NCBI GenBank assembly: GCA_943354875.1
Contig: CALRDJ010000006.1
Coordinates: 1-36,583, forward strand
Direction of reading: 5' to 3'
Length of the DNA stretch: 36,583 bases
From: Candidatus Levybacteria bacterium GW2011_GWA1_37_16
GTDB lineage: Bacteria; Patescibacteriota; Microgenomatia; Levybacterales; UBA12049
Every line of letters begins with the position of its first letter. The stretch's first letter is position 1. Below, piece by piece: positions 26,448 through 35,678 of this stretch. Under the pieces are notes generated by a model. The model was given only the letters and a program-made list of their open reading frames with translations, did no database searches and had not been told where the DNA came from. The position numbers and the translations under genes are program-made.

Positions 26448-26764
26448 TGAAAAGAAGAGAAATTATGATTGCTATAGTGTCGTTATTTGTACTCGTCGTT
26501 CTATGGGTTGCACTAGGCATATATCATAACTCTATTACCTCAACCATACCAAATGCCCTCAACTTACGCATTGTCGGTATTTCAAATTCATTTGATATGA
26601 AAACTATTGATACCCTTAAAAAACGCACCCAGATCCCCCCTGAATACGAGACTGCGAGCCAAAGCGCAACTCCTACTCCACAACCGACACCACTTCCTGT
26701 GCCTACTGCAATACCGCTGGCTACGTCGTCAGCGCAAGCATCAGAGGGAGGATCGCTACGATGA
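26447..26764 (+). CDS. Small membrane-anchored protein with Pro/Thr-rich tail
   Basis: 105 residues: one membrane segment (about 7-25), about 40 extracytoplasmic residues including NALNLRIVGISNSFDM, and a tail of about 35 residues rich in Pro and Thr (SATPTPQPTPLPVPT). No family recognised. It lies directly after PilN/PilO, in the slot where pilP often lies, and shares stop/start overlaps on both sides (TAATG and ATGA). It may be a PilP-like accessory in role, though no sequence motif shows it. The tail looks like a glycosylation target. Confidence 0.7.
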   Translation: MKRREIMIAIVSLFVLVVLWVALGIYHNSITSTIPNALNLRIVGISNSFDMKTIDTLKKRTQIPPEYETASQSATPTPQPTPLPVPTAIPLATSSAQASEGGSLR

Positions 26765-28236
26765 ACAACTCCATTCTTCAAAAACGAATACCAACATTAT
26801 TAGGCATTCTTCTTATTATGGTAGGGCTGGGAGTAACCTCTTTTTTAGTCCAGACAGGAGTAATCACGATAGGACAAGCGAGTCCAGCGGAAGAACCTCA
26901 AAACATACGCGTAACTAATATAACTGATACATCATTTAGCGTCTCTTACGTGACCACCAGCGCTGCTCCTGGAGTTGTCTCAACAGGTGATACTCAAGCG
27001 CTTGGCCAAACTGTACTAGATGATCGAGACCAACAAAGCGGAGCGATTAACTCATACAAGGTTCACCACGTTACCATACGAAACTTAAAACAAACAACGA
27101 AATACTATTTCTCAGTTGTTAGCGGAAGAGATACATATCTACAAAATGGACAACCATATGAAGTCGTTACCGGTGCTACGATTTCTACCTCGCCTACATC
27201 ACAAGAACCACTCAGCGGAAAAGTTACTCTTCCGAACGGCACAGCTCCAGCAGAGGCACTCATCTACGCTACCGCGACTTCAGGACAGACACTCTCAGTT
27301 CTATTGAAATCAAACGGCACATATGTAATGCCTATGAATGCCATGAGAACTACTACTCTTACCACCTATGTTCAGCTTACGAAAGATACTGCTATCCAGA
27401 TGCTTATTGTTAATGGAGATGCAAAATCCTCCATCTCGATCCTAGCAAGTCAGGTAAACCCAGTTCCACTTATTTCTCTGTCTTCGGATTATAATTTCAT
27501 TCAAGGCAATGCACCTATTGCGCACATAGCCACGAATTCTGCTCTCATAAAATTTCCTACATTACCTTCTGCGAAAATAGCTGATCTTCCTACTACGCCA
27601 CAAATTTCTACGCCGAAAAAAGATCAAGGATTTACCGATGCACAACCACTACTTCGAGGAACAGCGACCCCAAACTCTACTGTTACTATCGCCATTCATT
27701 CTGACGAACAAATTTCAGACCAAGTAAAAGCAGATGCCACCGGAAACTGGAGCTATCGCCCATCCAAACCACTTTCGCCTGGAAAACATACCATAACAAT
27801 TACTGCACCAAATAGTGCCGGCATCATGAAAACAATCACTCAATCATTTACCGTACATGCTGCTGGATCACAAGTAAGCCAAACTGCTACTCCATCTGCC
27901 ACGCCGACACTAAAAACTCCTACCTCAACGCCTACACCTACCGCGACTACATCCTCACCTACTCCCATACTCCCATCTCCTACCCCGACACCTACTATCG
28001 TGACCACGCCAACACCTACTCCCATCGCGCTCGTACCAACTGGGCCATCACCTACTACCATAGCCATCGGAGGCATTACTACTCCTACACCACAAGTCCT
28101 TAGCGAAAAATCAAAAGGATCTATACCAGCCGCAGGTGATCCAAAAATCGTTACTGCTGGAATCCTAGCTGTAGTACTCACTGGATTAGGACTCGTGCTT
28201 TTTTTCCTCTCCCGTGGTAGTATCTCTTCTATATGA
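26761..28236 (+). CDS. Cell-surface FnIII/Ig-like protein with Pro/Thr-rich stalk
   Basis: 491 residues: N-terminal membrane or signal segment (about 12-33); a fibronectin type III domain (about 45-140) with PQNIRVTNITDTSFSVSYVT and LKQTTKYYFSVVSG; a carboxypeptidase-regulatory-like beta domain (about 145-245); an Ig-like domain (about 278-370) with PLLRGTATPNSTVTI and TGNWSYRPSKPLSPGKH; a long Pro/Thr/Ser stalk (about 375-455); and a C-terminal membrane helix (AGILAVVLTGLGLVLFFLS). It starts within an ATGA overlap after the small Pro/Thr protein and ends in an ATGA overlap with the FAD oxidoreductase. An adhesive or structural surface role is inferred. Confidence 0.82.
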   Translation: MNNSILQKRIPTLLGILLIMVGLGVTSFLVQTGVITIGQASPAEEPQNIRVTNITDTSFSVSYVTTSAAPGVVSTGDTQALGQTVLDDRDQQSGAINSYKVHHVTIRNLKQTTKYYFSVVSGRDTYLQNGQPYEVVTGATISTSPTSQEPLSGKVTLPNGTAPAEALIYATATSGQTLSVLLKSNGTYVMPMNAMRTTTLTTYVQLTKDTAIQMLIVNGDAKSSISILASQVNPVPLISLSSDYNFIQGNAPIAHIATNSALIKFPTLPSAKIADLPTTPQISTPKKDQGFTDAQPLLRGTATPNSTVTIAIHSDEQISDQVKADATGNWSYRPSKPLSPGKHTITITAPNSAGIMKTITQSFTVHAAGSQVSQTATPSATPTLKTPTSTPTPTATTSSPTPILPSPTPTPTIVTTPTPTPIALVPTGPSPTTIAIGGITTPTPQVLSEKSKGSIPAAGDPKIVTAGILAVVLTGLGLVLFFLSRGSISSI

Positions 28237-29501
28237 ATATCGCTATAATAGGTGCCGGTTTTACCGGATTAGCAGCTGGATATCGACTTGCCAAAAACGG
28301 CCATACTGTTACTATTTTTGAAAAAGATAGCGAACCTGGCGGACTTGCTATCGGATATCAAGAGAAAAATTGGGCATGGTCACTGGAGAAGCACTATCAT
28401 CACTGGTTCACCAATGATCACTTTATTCTCGACTTAGCAAAAGAAGTGAATTATCCGGTTATAATTAAAACACCCCAAACAAACTGGTACGTAAACGGAA
28501 AAATCTACCAATTTGTTTCTCTACAAGCAGCGCTCGCTTTTCCACTCCTCTCACCCCTAGAACGCCTGAGACAACTATTTGCGCTAGGATTACTACGAAT
28601 TAATCCATTCTGGAAACCACTTGAGCGCTTTAAAACAAATGATATTATGCCAAAACTTATGGGAAAAAAAGCCTATGAAATGCTATGGCAATCTATCTTA
28701 AATAACAAATTTGGGAAATACGCGAATGACATATCGCTCGCTTGGTTTTGGGCTAGGATAGCGACTCGAACTCAATCTCTCGCATATCCTGAAAAGGGTT
28801 TTCTACATTTTTCCAAGCATTTAGCACATGAGATTACAAAACTTGGAGGAACTATCCACTTCAATACATCAGTTGAAGCCATTGAGGGAAAAAATGACAA
28901 AATACAGCTAGGAAAATATGGAGTTTTTGATAAAGTACTTGTCACACTTCCTTCTTTTGCTTTTGTAAAACTAACACCCAAACTACCGGAAACATATAAA
29001 AAACAGGTTACTAACCTAAAAGGCCTTGGAGCCATAAATCTTGTATTGCGATTAAAAAAACCCTTTTTTACTAATAATACGTATTGGCTAAGCGTCGCTG
29101 ATAAGACATCGCCGGTGATGGCAATTGTCGAACACACCAACTTTATGAATCCCAAACACTATGATAACGAACATATCATATATGTAGGAAATTACAAATC
29201 TATCGATGATCCACTTTTTAAAAAAACCAAAGAAGAACTTTTAAAATTATACGACCCATTCCTTAAGAAAATAAATCCTTTGTATAAAAAAACTCTTATC
29301 GACTACGAAGTATTCAGGGCACCCTTTGCTCAACCAATTATTCCCATTAACTATTCTAAAATGGTTCCGTCTCTTAAAACACCCTTAGCAAATGTGTACC
29401 TAGCAAACATGCAGCAAGTGTATCCTTGGGATAGAGGTACTAACTATGCAGTAGAGCTTGGAGAAAAAGTAGTAAGACTTATTCAAGCTGACTGTGCATA
29501 A
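28233..29501 (+). CDS. FAD-dependent amine-oxidase-like oxidoreductase
   Basis: 422 residues. The N-terminal FAD/NAD(P)-binding Rossmann fold is clear: IAIIGAGFTGLAAGYRLAKNG, then EKDSEPGGLA. A C-terminal GTNYAVELGEKVV closes the FAD site, as in HemY/UDP-galactopyranose-mutase-like and carotene-desaturase-like proteins. The family covers protoporphyrinogen oxidases, desaturases and sugar mutases; the substrate is not evident. The location among membrane glycosyltransferases suggests a sugar or lipid modification role. It overlaps the preceding gene by 4 nt and the next by 8 nt. Confidence 0.85.
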   Translation: MNIAIIGAGFTGLAAGYRLAKNGHTVTIFEKDSEPGGLAIGYQEKNWAWSLEKHYHHWFTNDHFILDLAKEVNYPVIIKTPQTNWYVNGKIYQFVSLQAALAFPLLSPLERLRQLFALGLLRINPFWKPLERFKTNDIMPKLMGKKAYEMLWQSILNNKFGKYANDISLAWFWARIATRTQSLAYPEKGFLHFSKHLAHEITKLGGTIHFNTSVEAIEGKNDKIQLGKYGVFDKVLVTLPSFAFVKLTPKLPETYKKQVTNLKGLGAINLVLRLKKPFFTNNTYWLSVADKTSPVMAIVEHTNFMNPKHYDNEHIIYVGNYKSIDDPLFKKTKEELLKLYDPFLKKINPLYKKTLIDYEVFRAPFAQPIIPINYSKMVPSLKTPLANVYLANMQQVYPWDRGTNYAVELGEKVVRLIQADCA

Positions 29502-31140
29502 AAAAAACATATTATCATCTGCGCTATTCATCCTTATAGTAATAACCGGTGCCACTCTGCGCTTCTATAATCTTAACTGGGATTTAGGTAATTTTTTTCA
29601 TCCAGACGAACGAAACATAGCAAATGCCGTCTCACGAATTAGTTTTTTTAACCAACTTAATCCGCAATTTTTTGCATATGGAGGACTCCTCATATACTTA
29701 GATCGCGCACTTGGCGAACTTCTTTTTTTCGTTACTAAAAATCATGATTGGGTTAGTAACTGGGCGCATATAAATATAGTGGGACGATTTTTGGGTGCAT
29801 TTTTTTCAACGCTAACCATACCCATATTTTTTTTCTTAACGAAAAAAATAACGCATAGCACGACTGCTGCATATCATGCAACTATCATTAGTGCTTGTAC
29901 CGTAGGATTTATCCAAACATCTCACTTCGGTATTACTGAAAACTTACTAACGCTTCTCGTCTCACTTATAGCACTTTTTTCATTAAAACTATATGAATCT
30001 CCTACCATAAGAGCTTACATATTCCTCGCAATTTTCTGCGGACTTGCTGTCGCGACCAAAACTACTGGAATCACTTTTCTCATTATTCCCGCAGCAACCA
30101 TGATCCTAATAACAGTAAGAAATAAACAATATATACGGACAGCTTCACATGGATTCTTATTCACTATCGTTGCATGCCTCATCTTCTTTATATTCTCACC
30201 TTATACGTTACTGGACTATCCTCATTTTTCGGAATCGATGAGATATGAATCGGGTGTCGCGCTCGGAACTCTTCCTGTTCCATATACGCTACAGTTTACG
30301 AATACCACCCCATATCTCTATCAACTAAAAAACTTCTTCTGGCAATTAGGTCCTATCGCGCTTATTTCTTACTTCGGATTTTTACTATTTGCCGTAGAAG
30401 GTATTTTAAAAAAGAAACCTCTCCATATAATTTTCTTACTTTTTCCACTTATATATTTTCTCTATGTAGGAACATGGCATACGAAATTTATCCGCTTTAT
30501 GATGCCGACACTTCCCTTTCTTATCGTGTTTGCTAGTTTCGGACTTATGTGGCTTCAAAGAAAATGGGGAACAATAGGTAAAATTATCGTTAGTATTTTT
30601 TTAGGAATAACTGTTTTTTGGAGTCTCGCTTTTTTCTCAATTTACCTAAGACCTCAAACACGAGTCGTTGCATCCGAATGGATCTACTCCAACATACCCA
30701 AAGACTCTAAGCTACTTACCGAGCAATGGGATGATGGGCTACCAATTCCACTCCGAGATCATCCTACCAGTACATACATCGGCGAACAATTAATCATGTA
30801 TGACACAGACTCAGAGGCGAAAATGAATTATCTGGCAGACAAACTCGCTTCATATGATTATATTATTCTCAATAGTCGCAGACTCTATGGAACCCTCATA
30901 TATCTTCCGAATAAATATCCACTAACCAGCCAGTATTATGAACACTTATTTAATGAATCGCTCGGATATAAGCAAGTGAAGGAATTTTCTTCGTATCCTC
31001 AACTCTTTGGACTTATTATTAATGACGACTCATCTGAGGAAACATTTCAGGTATATGAACATCCTAAAGTTATCATATTTAAAAATGAAAAAAGATATTC
31101 GAAGGAAAAGTTATTTATGATTTTAGAAAATAAAAATTAA
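29494..31140 (+). CDS. GT39/PMT-like membrane glycosyltransferase
   Basis: 548 residues with about 11 membrane helices. The first outer loop carries FFHPDERNIANAV (the acidic DE pair). The C-terminal tail of about 150 residues is soluble. The start is GTG at 29494, overlapping the FAD gene by 8 nt; no better ATG fits. The family uses polyprenyl-phosphate sugars to modify proteins or lipids outside the membrane. The gene is AT-rich and full of Ile/Phe/Lys codons, like its two neighbours downstream. Confidence 0.82.
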   Translation: MHKKNILSSALFILIVITGATLRFYNLNWDLGNFFHPDERNIANAVSRISFFNQLNPQFFAYGGLLIYLDRALGELLFFVTKNHDWVSNWAHINIVGRFLGAFFSTLTIPIFFFLTKKITHSTTAAYHATIISACTVGFIQTSHFGITENLLTLLVSLIALFSLKLYESPTIRAYIFLAIFCGLAVATKTTGITFLIIPAATMILITVRNKQYIRTASHGFLFTIVACLIFFIFSPYTLLDYPHFSESMRYESGVALGTLPVPYTLQFTNTTPYLYQLKNFFWQLGPIALISYFGFLLFAVEGILKKKPLHIIFLLFPLIYFLYVGTWHTKFIRFMMPTLPFLIVFASFGLMWLQRKWGTIGKIIVSIFLGITVFWSLAFFSIYLRPQTRVVASEWIYSNIPKDSKLLTEQWDDGLPIPLRDHPTSTYIGEQLIMYDTDSEAKMNYLADKLASYDYIILNSRRLYGTLIYLPNKYPLTSQYYEHLFNESLGYKQVKEFSSYPQLFGLIINDDSSEETFQVYEHPKVIIFKNEKRYSKEKLFMILENKN

Positions 31141-31148
31141 AGAAATAC

Positions 31149-32714
31149 ATGGATCCTCATGCATTGAAAAATATCATAAAAAGTAAGGCAATTTTTTTAG
31201 GACTCATTATAATCCTACTTTTAGGATTTTTTTTAAGATCTTACCGACTAGTTGATAATCCCGCTGGGTTTTTCTGTGATGAGGCATCTATTGGCTATAA
31301 TGCATACTCTATTCTTAGTTCTGGAAAAGATGAATATGGAGTTTTTTTTCCAATTTTTTTCCAATCACTTGGCGATTATAAATCACCTATAGAAATCTAT
31401 TCTACCGTTCCTTTTGTCGCCATTTTTGGATTGAATGAGTTAAGCACGCGTCTCCCTTCCGCTTTTTTTGGACTCATAACAATTTTTTTGATGTATTTAT
31501 TAGGAAAGGAACTTAGCCCCAAAAACCCTAAGTATCTTGGGCTTTTAGCTGCGTTTATCACGGCTACCATGCCGTGGCTCATTCACTATAGTAGAATAGG
31601 AGTCGAGTTCAGCGTATATTGTGCCTTTTTTACAGGAACCGTCTACTTATTTACTAAGGCGCATGAAAATAAAAAGTTTATAGTGCCTGCATTTCTTCTC
31701 TCAGCCATAACTCTTTATACGTATCAACCACCTAAATTACTTATTCCAATGTTACTACTGGGCATTTTACTTATTTATAGAAAAACGTTTTTATCACATA
31801 TGAGACATACTATTATGGGAGTATTTTCGTTTTTTATTATCAGTATTCCACTTTTAATAAGTTTTTTTAATGGGGAGGGCTTTGCTCGTTTTAATATGGT
31901 ATCTATTTTTTCAGCAAAGCTTTCCTTTACCGAAAGCATCTTACATATTCTCCAAAATTACCATATACAATTATCCCCCTCCTATTTTCTTATAGGAGAA
32001 CCTACATTTATCACACGACATTTCACTGGAGGATTAACACCTATACTCCTTATCACTATTCCATTTCTTTTGATTGGAATAGTGTATGCAGCTTCTACAA
32101 TTAAGCAGTCTAAAATTTCTCAAATACTCATCTACTGGCTGCTCATATACCCAGTCGCAGGAGCAATCACTGTCGATGCGCCATTCACGAGCCGTTCTGT
32201 TATCGGCGCTCCTTTATTCGCACTATTTATAAGCCTAGGTATTGCAGTAACTATCTTCCATGCAAAGACATTTGCTCACAAACATACTCTCACAGCCATT
32301 ATTATCGGTACTATATTATTAAATTTGAGCTTCTTTACAAAGTTTTATTTTACTCAGTACCCTTTGTACTCAGCAGATTTCTGGGGATGGCAATATGGAG
32401 CGAGGGACATCGTGCGTTATTTCCAAGAAAATCAATCTGAATATGATGATCTCGTCATGGCACCAGAATTTAATGCACCTGAAATATTTTTTAAATTTTA
32501 TGCACCACATAACTGCTCTAAATGTCAGACTGGATTTCCTCACGACCGATGGAACCCAGACAGAAAACAGCTATTTGCAATAACACCAGCATATCTTGCT
32601 CTTCATAAAGAGTTTATGTTTCAAACCAAAAAATCTGTATACTACCCGGATGGACAGACTGCCTTTGAAATAGGGACAATACTCAAATCAACGAATGATA
32701 CAATATTAAAATAA
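31149..32714 (+). CDS. GT39/PMT-like membrane glycosyltransferase
   Basis: 521 residues with about 11-12 membrane helices. It has the outer-loop motif PAGFFCDEASIGYNAYS (DE pair) and FQSLGDYKSPIEIYSTVP. A soluble tail follows, holding a CSKC pair near residue 457. It is distinct from the preceding paralogue, with which it shares only the family pattern. It lies 8 nt after that gene and 5 nt before the YYY protein, so it is in the same operon. Confidence 0.82.
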   Translation: MDPHALKNIIKSKAIFLGLIIILLLGFFLRSYRLVDNPAGFFCDEASIGYNAYSILSSGKDEYGVFFPIFFQSLGDYKSPIEIYSTVPFVAIFGLNELSTRLPSAFFGLITIFLMYLLGKELSPKNPKYLGLLAAFITATMPWLIHYSRIGVEFSVYCAFFTGTVYLFTKAHENKKFIVPAFLLSAITLYTYQPPKLLIPMLLLGILLIYRKTFLSHMRHTIMGVFSFFIISIPLLISFFNGEGFARFNMVSIFSAKLSFTESILHILQNYHIQLSPSYFLIGEPTFITRHFTGGLTPILLITIPFLLIGIVYAASTIKQSKISQILIYWLLIYPVAGAITVDAPFTSRSVIGAPLFALFISLGIAVTIFHAKTFAHKHTLTAIIIGTILLNLSFFTKFYFTQYPLYSADFWGWQYGARDIVRYFQENQSEYDDLVMAPEFNAPEIFFKFYAPHNCSKCQTGFPHDRWNPDRKQLFAITPAYLALHKEFMFQTKKSVYYPDGQTAFEIGTILKSTNDTILK

Positions 32715-32719
32715 CCATT

Positions 32720-34897
32720 ATGACACTTGGACTTTCTCTTCCTGATTTTTTTTACATCATTAGATGGTGGCTGATTATTTTTATAATTGGCGTATCTTTC
32801 TTCCCATTTGTATCTCGCTTATTTTCTCACCTCCCTGATAAGGGATATGCATTCTCAAAAATCATAGGCATCGGTATTACTACCTACGTAGTTTTTACAT
32901 TAGGAGTTCTTCATCTCATCGCCTTTACTCCCGTTAATATAATTCTTATTCTTATTTTAGTCACATTATCTAGCCTTCTACTTCCTAGAAAACGAGATGA
33001 GACACCTTTTCTTCATATAATTAAAAATAATTTACTTCTCCTTATTTTTGAAGAAGTCGCATTCCTCATCCTACTTATAATATGGGCAGTGGTCAGATCT
33101 TACCAACCAGATATTCATGGTCTTGAAAAGTTTATGGACTTTGGATTTATAAACTCTGCACTACGAAGTACTTATTTTCCTCCACAAGATATGTGGTTTG
33201 CTTCTCACACTATTAACTATTATTATTTCGGACATCTCATCACTGCACTACTCACCAAGATCTCCGGTATTCCATCGTTTATTTCTTATAACCTAATGGT
33301 TGCAACTATCTTTGCGCTTTGTGTCATAGAGAGTTTCTCTATCGTCCTAATGCTATTCCACTCATCTGCTTTTGAGACCCATATACGCTCTACTAAAAAA
33401 GCTGTTACTTCCATAGCTGCTGGCATGCTGGGAGCTACGCTTATAGCTTTAGGTGGCAGTGTCCACGCACTCTATTCATTTTTCAAACCATACCAAAATG
33501 ATAACCCTATTCCCTTTTGGAGTCTTAATTTTTCTCCGCTCACGTTCCCAAACATGTATTGGTATCCAAATGCTACTCGCTTTATTCATAACACCATACA
33601 TGAATTTCCCCTCTATTCATTTGTGGTATCAGATCTACATGGGCATGTTCTCAGTATTCCTATCGTGCTCTGCTTGATAGCGCTGGTCATGCAGCAATTT
33701 GTCAGTGGGAAAAAATTATCTATTTTCCAAAGCATTTTTTATGGATTTTTTATATCGCTTGCATACATGACGAATGCTTGGGATGGCGCTATCTACATAT
33801 TATTGCTAGGAATATCACTTCTCGTTTTCGAAAACGCTCAGAGCAAATCACCCTTGCGCATTATATACCTAGTTTGGAAACCACTCGTAATTATTGTCGT
33901 TGGACTTATCATATTTTCTCTTCCATTCTCTCTCTCTTTTAAGCCATTTGTTTCTGGAATTGGAGTCTTGTGTGCGCCATCATTCCTCACGTCCATCGGT
34001 AAGCTAGGACCATTTCTTTTTGAACCAAACCACTGCCTACGATCTCCACTTTGGCAGCTTCTTATACTCTATGGATTTTTCTATATATGGATTTTTTATT
34101 TTATAATACAAAAAATTAAAAATAAATCTGTAAATCTTTTAGAAAAAGGAGTCATGGTGCTCATTATCACTTCAAGCATTCTTATAATAATTCCTGAATT
34201 TATTTATATGAAGGACATTTACCCAGCGCATTATCGTGCAAATACGATGTTTAAACTTGGGTACCAAGCATACATGATGCTTTCTCTTTCGTGTGGCTAT
34301 ATTATTATAAAATCCATTTCAAATTTTCCGAATGTTCTCAAGACTCATCATGCATACGTATATAAGATCTCATCAATACTTATTTTTTTCTTAGGCTTAG
34401 TATCTTTATTTTTAGTCCTACTCTATCCTTACTTTGCGATACATTCATATTATGATAATTTAAAATCCTATCGTGGACTTGATGGAGTTGCGTATTTAAA
34501 ACTAATACATCCCCATGATTACGATGCTATCGTATGGCTTCAAGAAAATATTTCAAATCAACCAGTAATACTTGAGGCACAAGGAGACTCATATACTGAC
34601 TACGCTAGAATATCTGCCAACACTGGACTACCGACAGTCCTAGGCTGGTTGGTACACGAATGGCTATGGCGCGGGGACTACAGCATTCCTGTGCCACGAG
34701 TTGAAGAAATTAAAACTCTATACGAGACGCCTAACACATCTGACGCCCGAAAAATCATAGAAAAACACCGAATAAAACTTATATACATAGGTGGTCTTGA
34801 AAAAGAAAAATATCTAAATTTATCAGAAGAAAAATTTAAAACGTTAGGAAAAATTATTTATGAAAACGCAGAAGTTCGTATTTATGAATTATATTAG
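32720..34897 (+). CDS. DUF2298 (Chlor_Arch_YYY) multi-pass membrane protein
   Basis: 725 residues with about 15-18 hydrophobic helices. The family signature is visible: TINYYYFGHLITALLTK (the YYY motif, near 160-175), then HEFPLYSFVVSDLHGHV near 295-310, and a C-terminal LEAQGDSYTDYARIS followed by TGLPTVLGWLVHEWLWRG. This family, found in Chloroflexi, Archaea and CPR bacteria, has a proposed glycosyltransferase-like membrane role but no proven function that I know of. Last gene of the 25283-34897 cluster; converges with the methyltransferase gene with a 31-nt gap. Its presence is the best single hint of the lineage. Confidence 0.9.
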   Translation: MTLGLSLPDFFYIIRWWLIIFIIGVSFFPFVSRLFSHLPDKGYAFSKIIGIGITTYVVFTLGVLHLIAFTPVNIILILILVTLSSLLLPRKRDETPFLHIIKNNLLLLIFEEVAFLILLIIWAVVRSYQPDIHGLEKFMDFGFINSALRSTYFPPQDMWFASHTINYYYFGHLITALLTKISGIPSFISYNLMVATIFALCVIESFSIVLMLFHSSAFETHIRSTKKAVTSIAAGMLGATLIALGGSVHALYSFFKPYQNDNPIPFWSLNFSPLTFPNMYWYPNATRFIHNTIHEFPLYSFVVSDLHGHVLSIPIVLCLIALVMQQFVSGKKLSIFQSIFYGFFISLAYMTNAWDGAIYILLLGISLLVFENAQSKSPLRIIYLVWKPLVIIVVGLIIFSLPFSLSFKPFVSGIGVLCAPSFLTSIGKLGPFLFEPNHCLRSPLWQLLILYGFFYIWIFYFIIQKIKNKSVNLLEKGVMVLIITSSILIIIPEFIYMKDIYPAHYRANTMFKLGYQAYMMLSLSCGYIIIKSISNFPNVLKTHHAYVYKISSILIFFLGLVSLFLVLLYPYFAIHSYYDNLKSYRGLDGVAYLKLIHPHDYDAIVWLQENISNQPVILEAQGDSYTDYARISANTGLPTVLGWLVHEWLWRGDYSIPVPRVEEIKTLYETPNTSDARKIIEKHRIKLIYIGGLEKEKYLNLSEEKFKTLGKIIYENAEVRIYELY

Positions 34898-34928
34898 TTC
34901 CTATCAAAATTAAAACAAGAAAATATTT

Positions 34929-35678
34929 CTATTTTTCTTTTTCGCCAATCACTATCAGTGTATCTTGCAATGATGGAATAAAAAGCATTACTGTGTAGTT
35001 ACACCATTTAACAAGTGCGAGCAAAAATCTATCATCAATACGTTTTTTTCGATTTGGAGTATAGCTTATAAAATATCCAGATTCTTTAATCCTAAAATCT
35101 GTGCTACTCATCAAATCTTTTACTTCCCAAAGTACGTATTCTCGATTATGCCTATGGTAAATAAGATTTCCTTTTTTTTCATTTTCGAAAAAAACTGAAA
35201 TAGGATATTGAATTTGCTTGCCAAACAAAAGCTTAAAACGATTTATAGATCTTACGATATTAGGAGTCGTTACCATAAAAAATCCTTTTGGTTTTAATAC
35301 CCTTTTAATTTCTGAAAACGCTAGAAGCGGTGACTGAGGAAGATGCTCGAGCACCTCATTACACAAGACCAAATCAAAAAAATTATTTTTATGCGGGAAC
35401 TTCTCTGTCTCTATATTTACGACCGCAATATTTTTATTCTTAACTGGTTCATGTGATGAAGCAATACCATATACATCATGTCCCAAAAGTTCTAATGCTT
35501 TTCCAACATGATAAGGAAAACATCCAATATCTAAAATCTTACAGGGACGATTTCCCGTAATCTCCTGAATCTTTTCTAAAATTATTCGATATCGCTCTTG
35601 ATGAATTGCGAAATAATCATACTCATGATCTGAACGAATTGACTGCTGAACAAGAATCAATGCTGATGAGGGATTCAT
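34929..35678 (-). CDS. Class I SAM-dependent methyltransferase
   Basis: 249 residues. Rossmann-fold motif I is KILDIGCFPYHVGKAL, with EKFPHKNNFFDLVLCNEVLEHLPQ as motifs II/III and RVLKPKGFFMVTTPN as the post-motif region. It resembles methyltransferase type 11 enzymes found in glycan clusters. The longer frame to 35717 is rejected: the ATG at 35678 forms a TAATG overlap with the stop of the LCP gene, a coupled-start pattern also seen at 26447. The substrate is unknown; a sugar, lipid or small molecule is possible. Confidence 0.88.
   Translation of the reverse strand: MNPSSALILVQQSIRSDHEYDYFAIHQERYRIILEKIQEITGNRPCKILDIGCFPYHVGKALELLGHDVYGIASSHEPVKNKNIAVVNIETEKFPHKNNFFDLVLCNEVLEHLPQSPLLAFSEIKRVLKPKGFFMVTTPNIVRSINRFKLLFGKQIQYPISVFFENEKKGNLIYHRHNREYVLWEVKDLMSSTDFRIKESGYFISYTPNRKKRIDDRFLLALVKWCNYTVMLFIPSLQDTLIVIGEKEK

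Noticed and set aside
27840-28181. 113-residue minus-strand frame rich in Val and Gly
   Set aside because: It is the antisense of the Pro/Thr-rich stalk; repeated CCN-ACN codons read backwards give VGVGV strings. The same explains 26524-26781.
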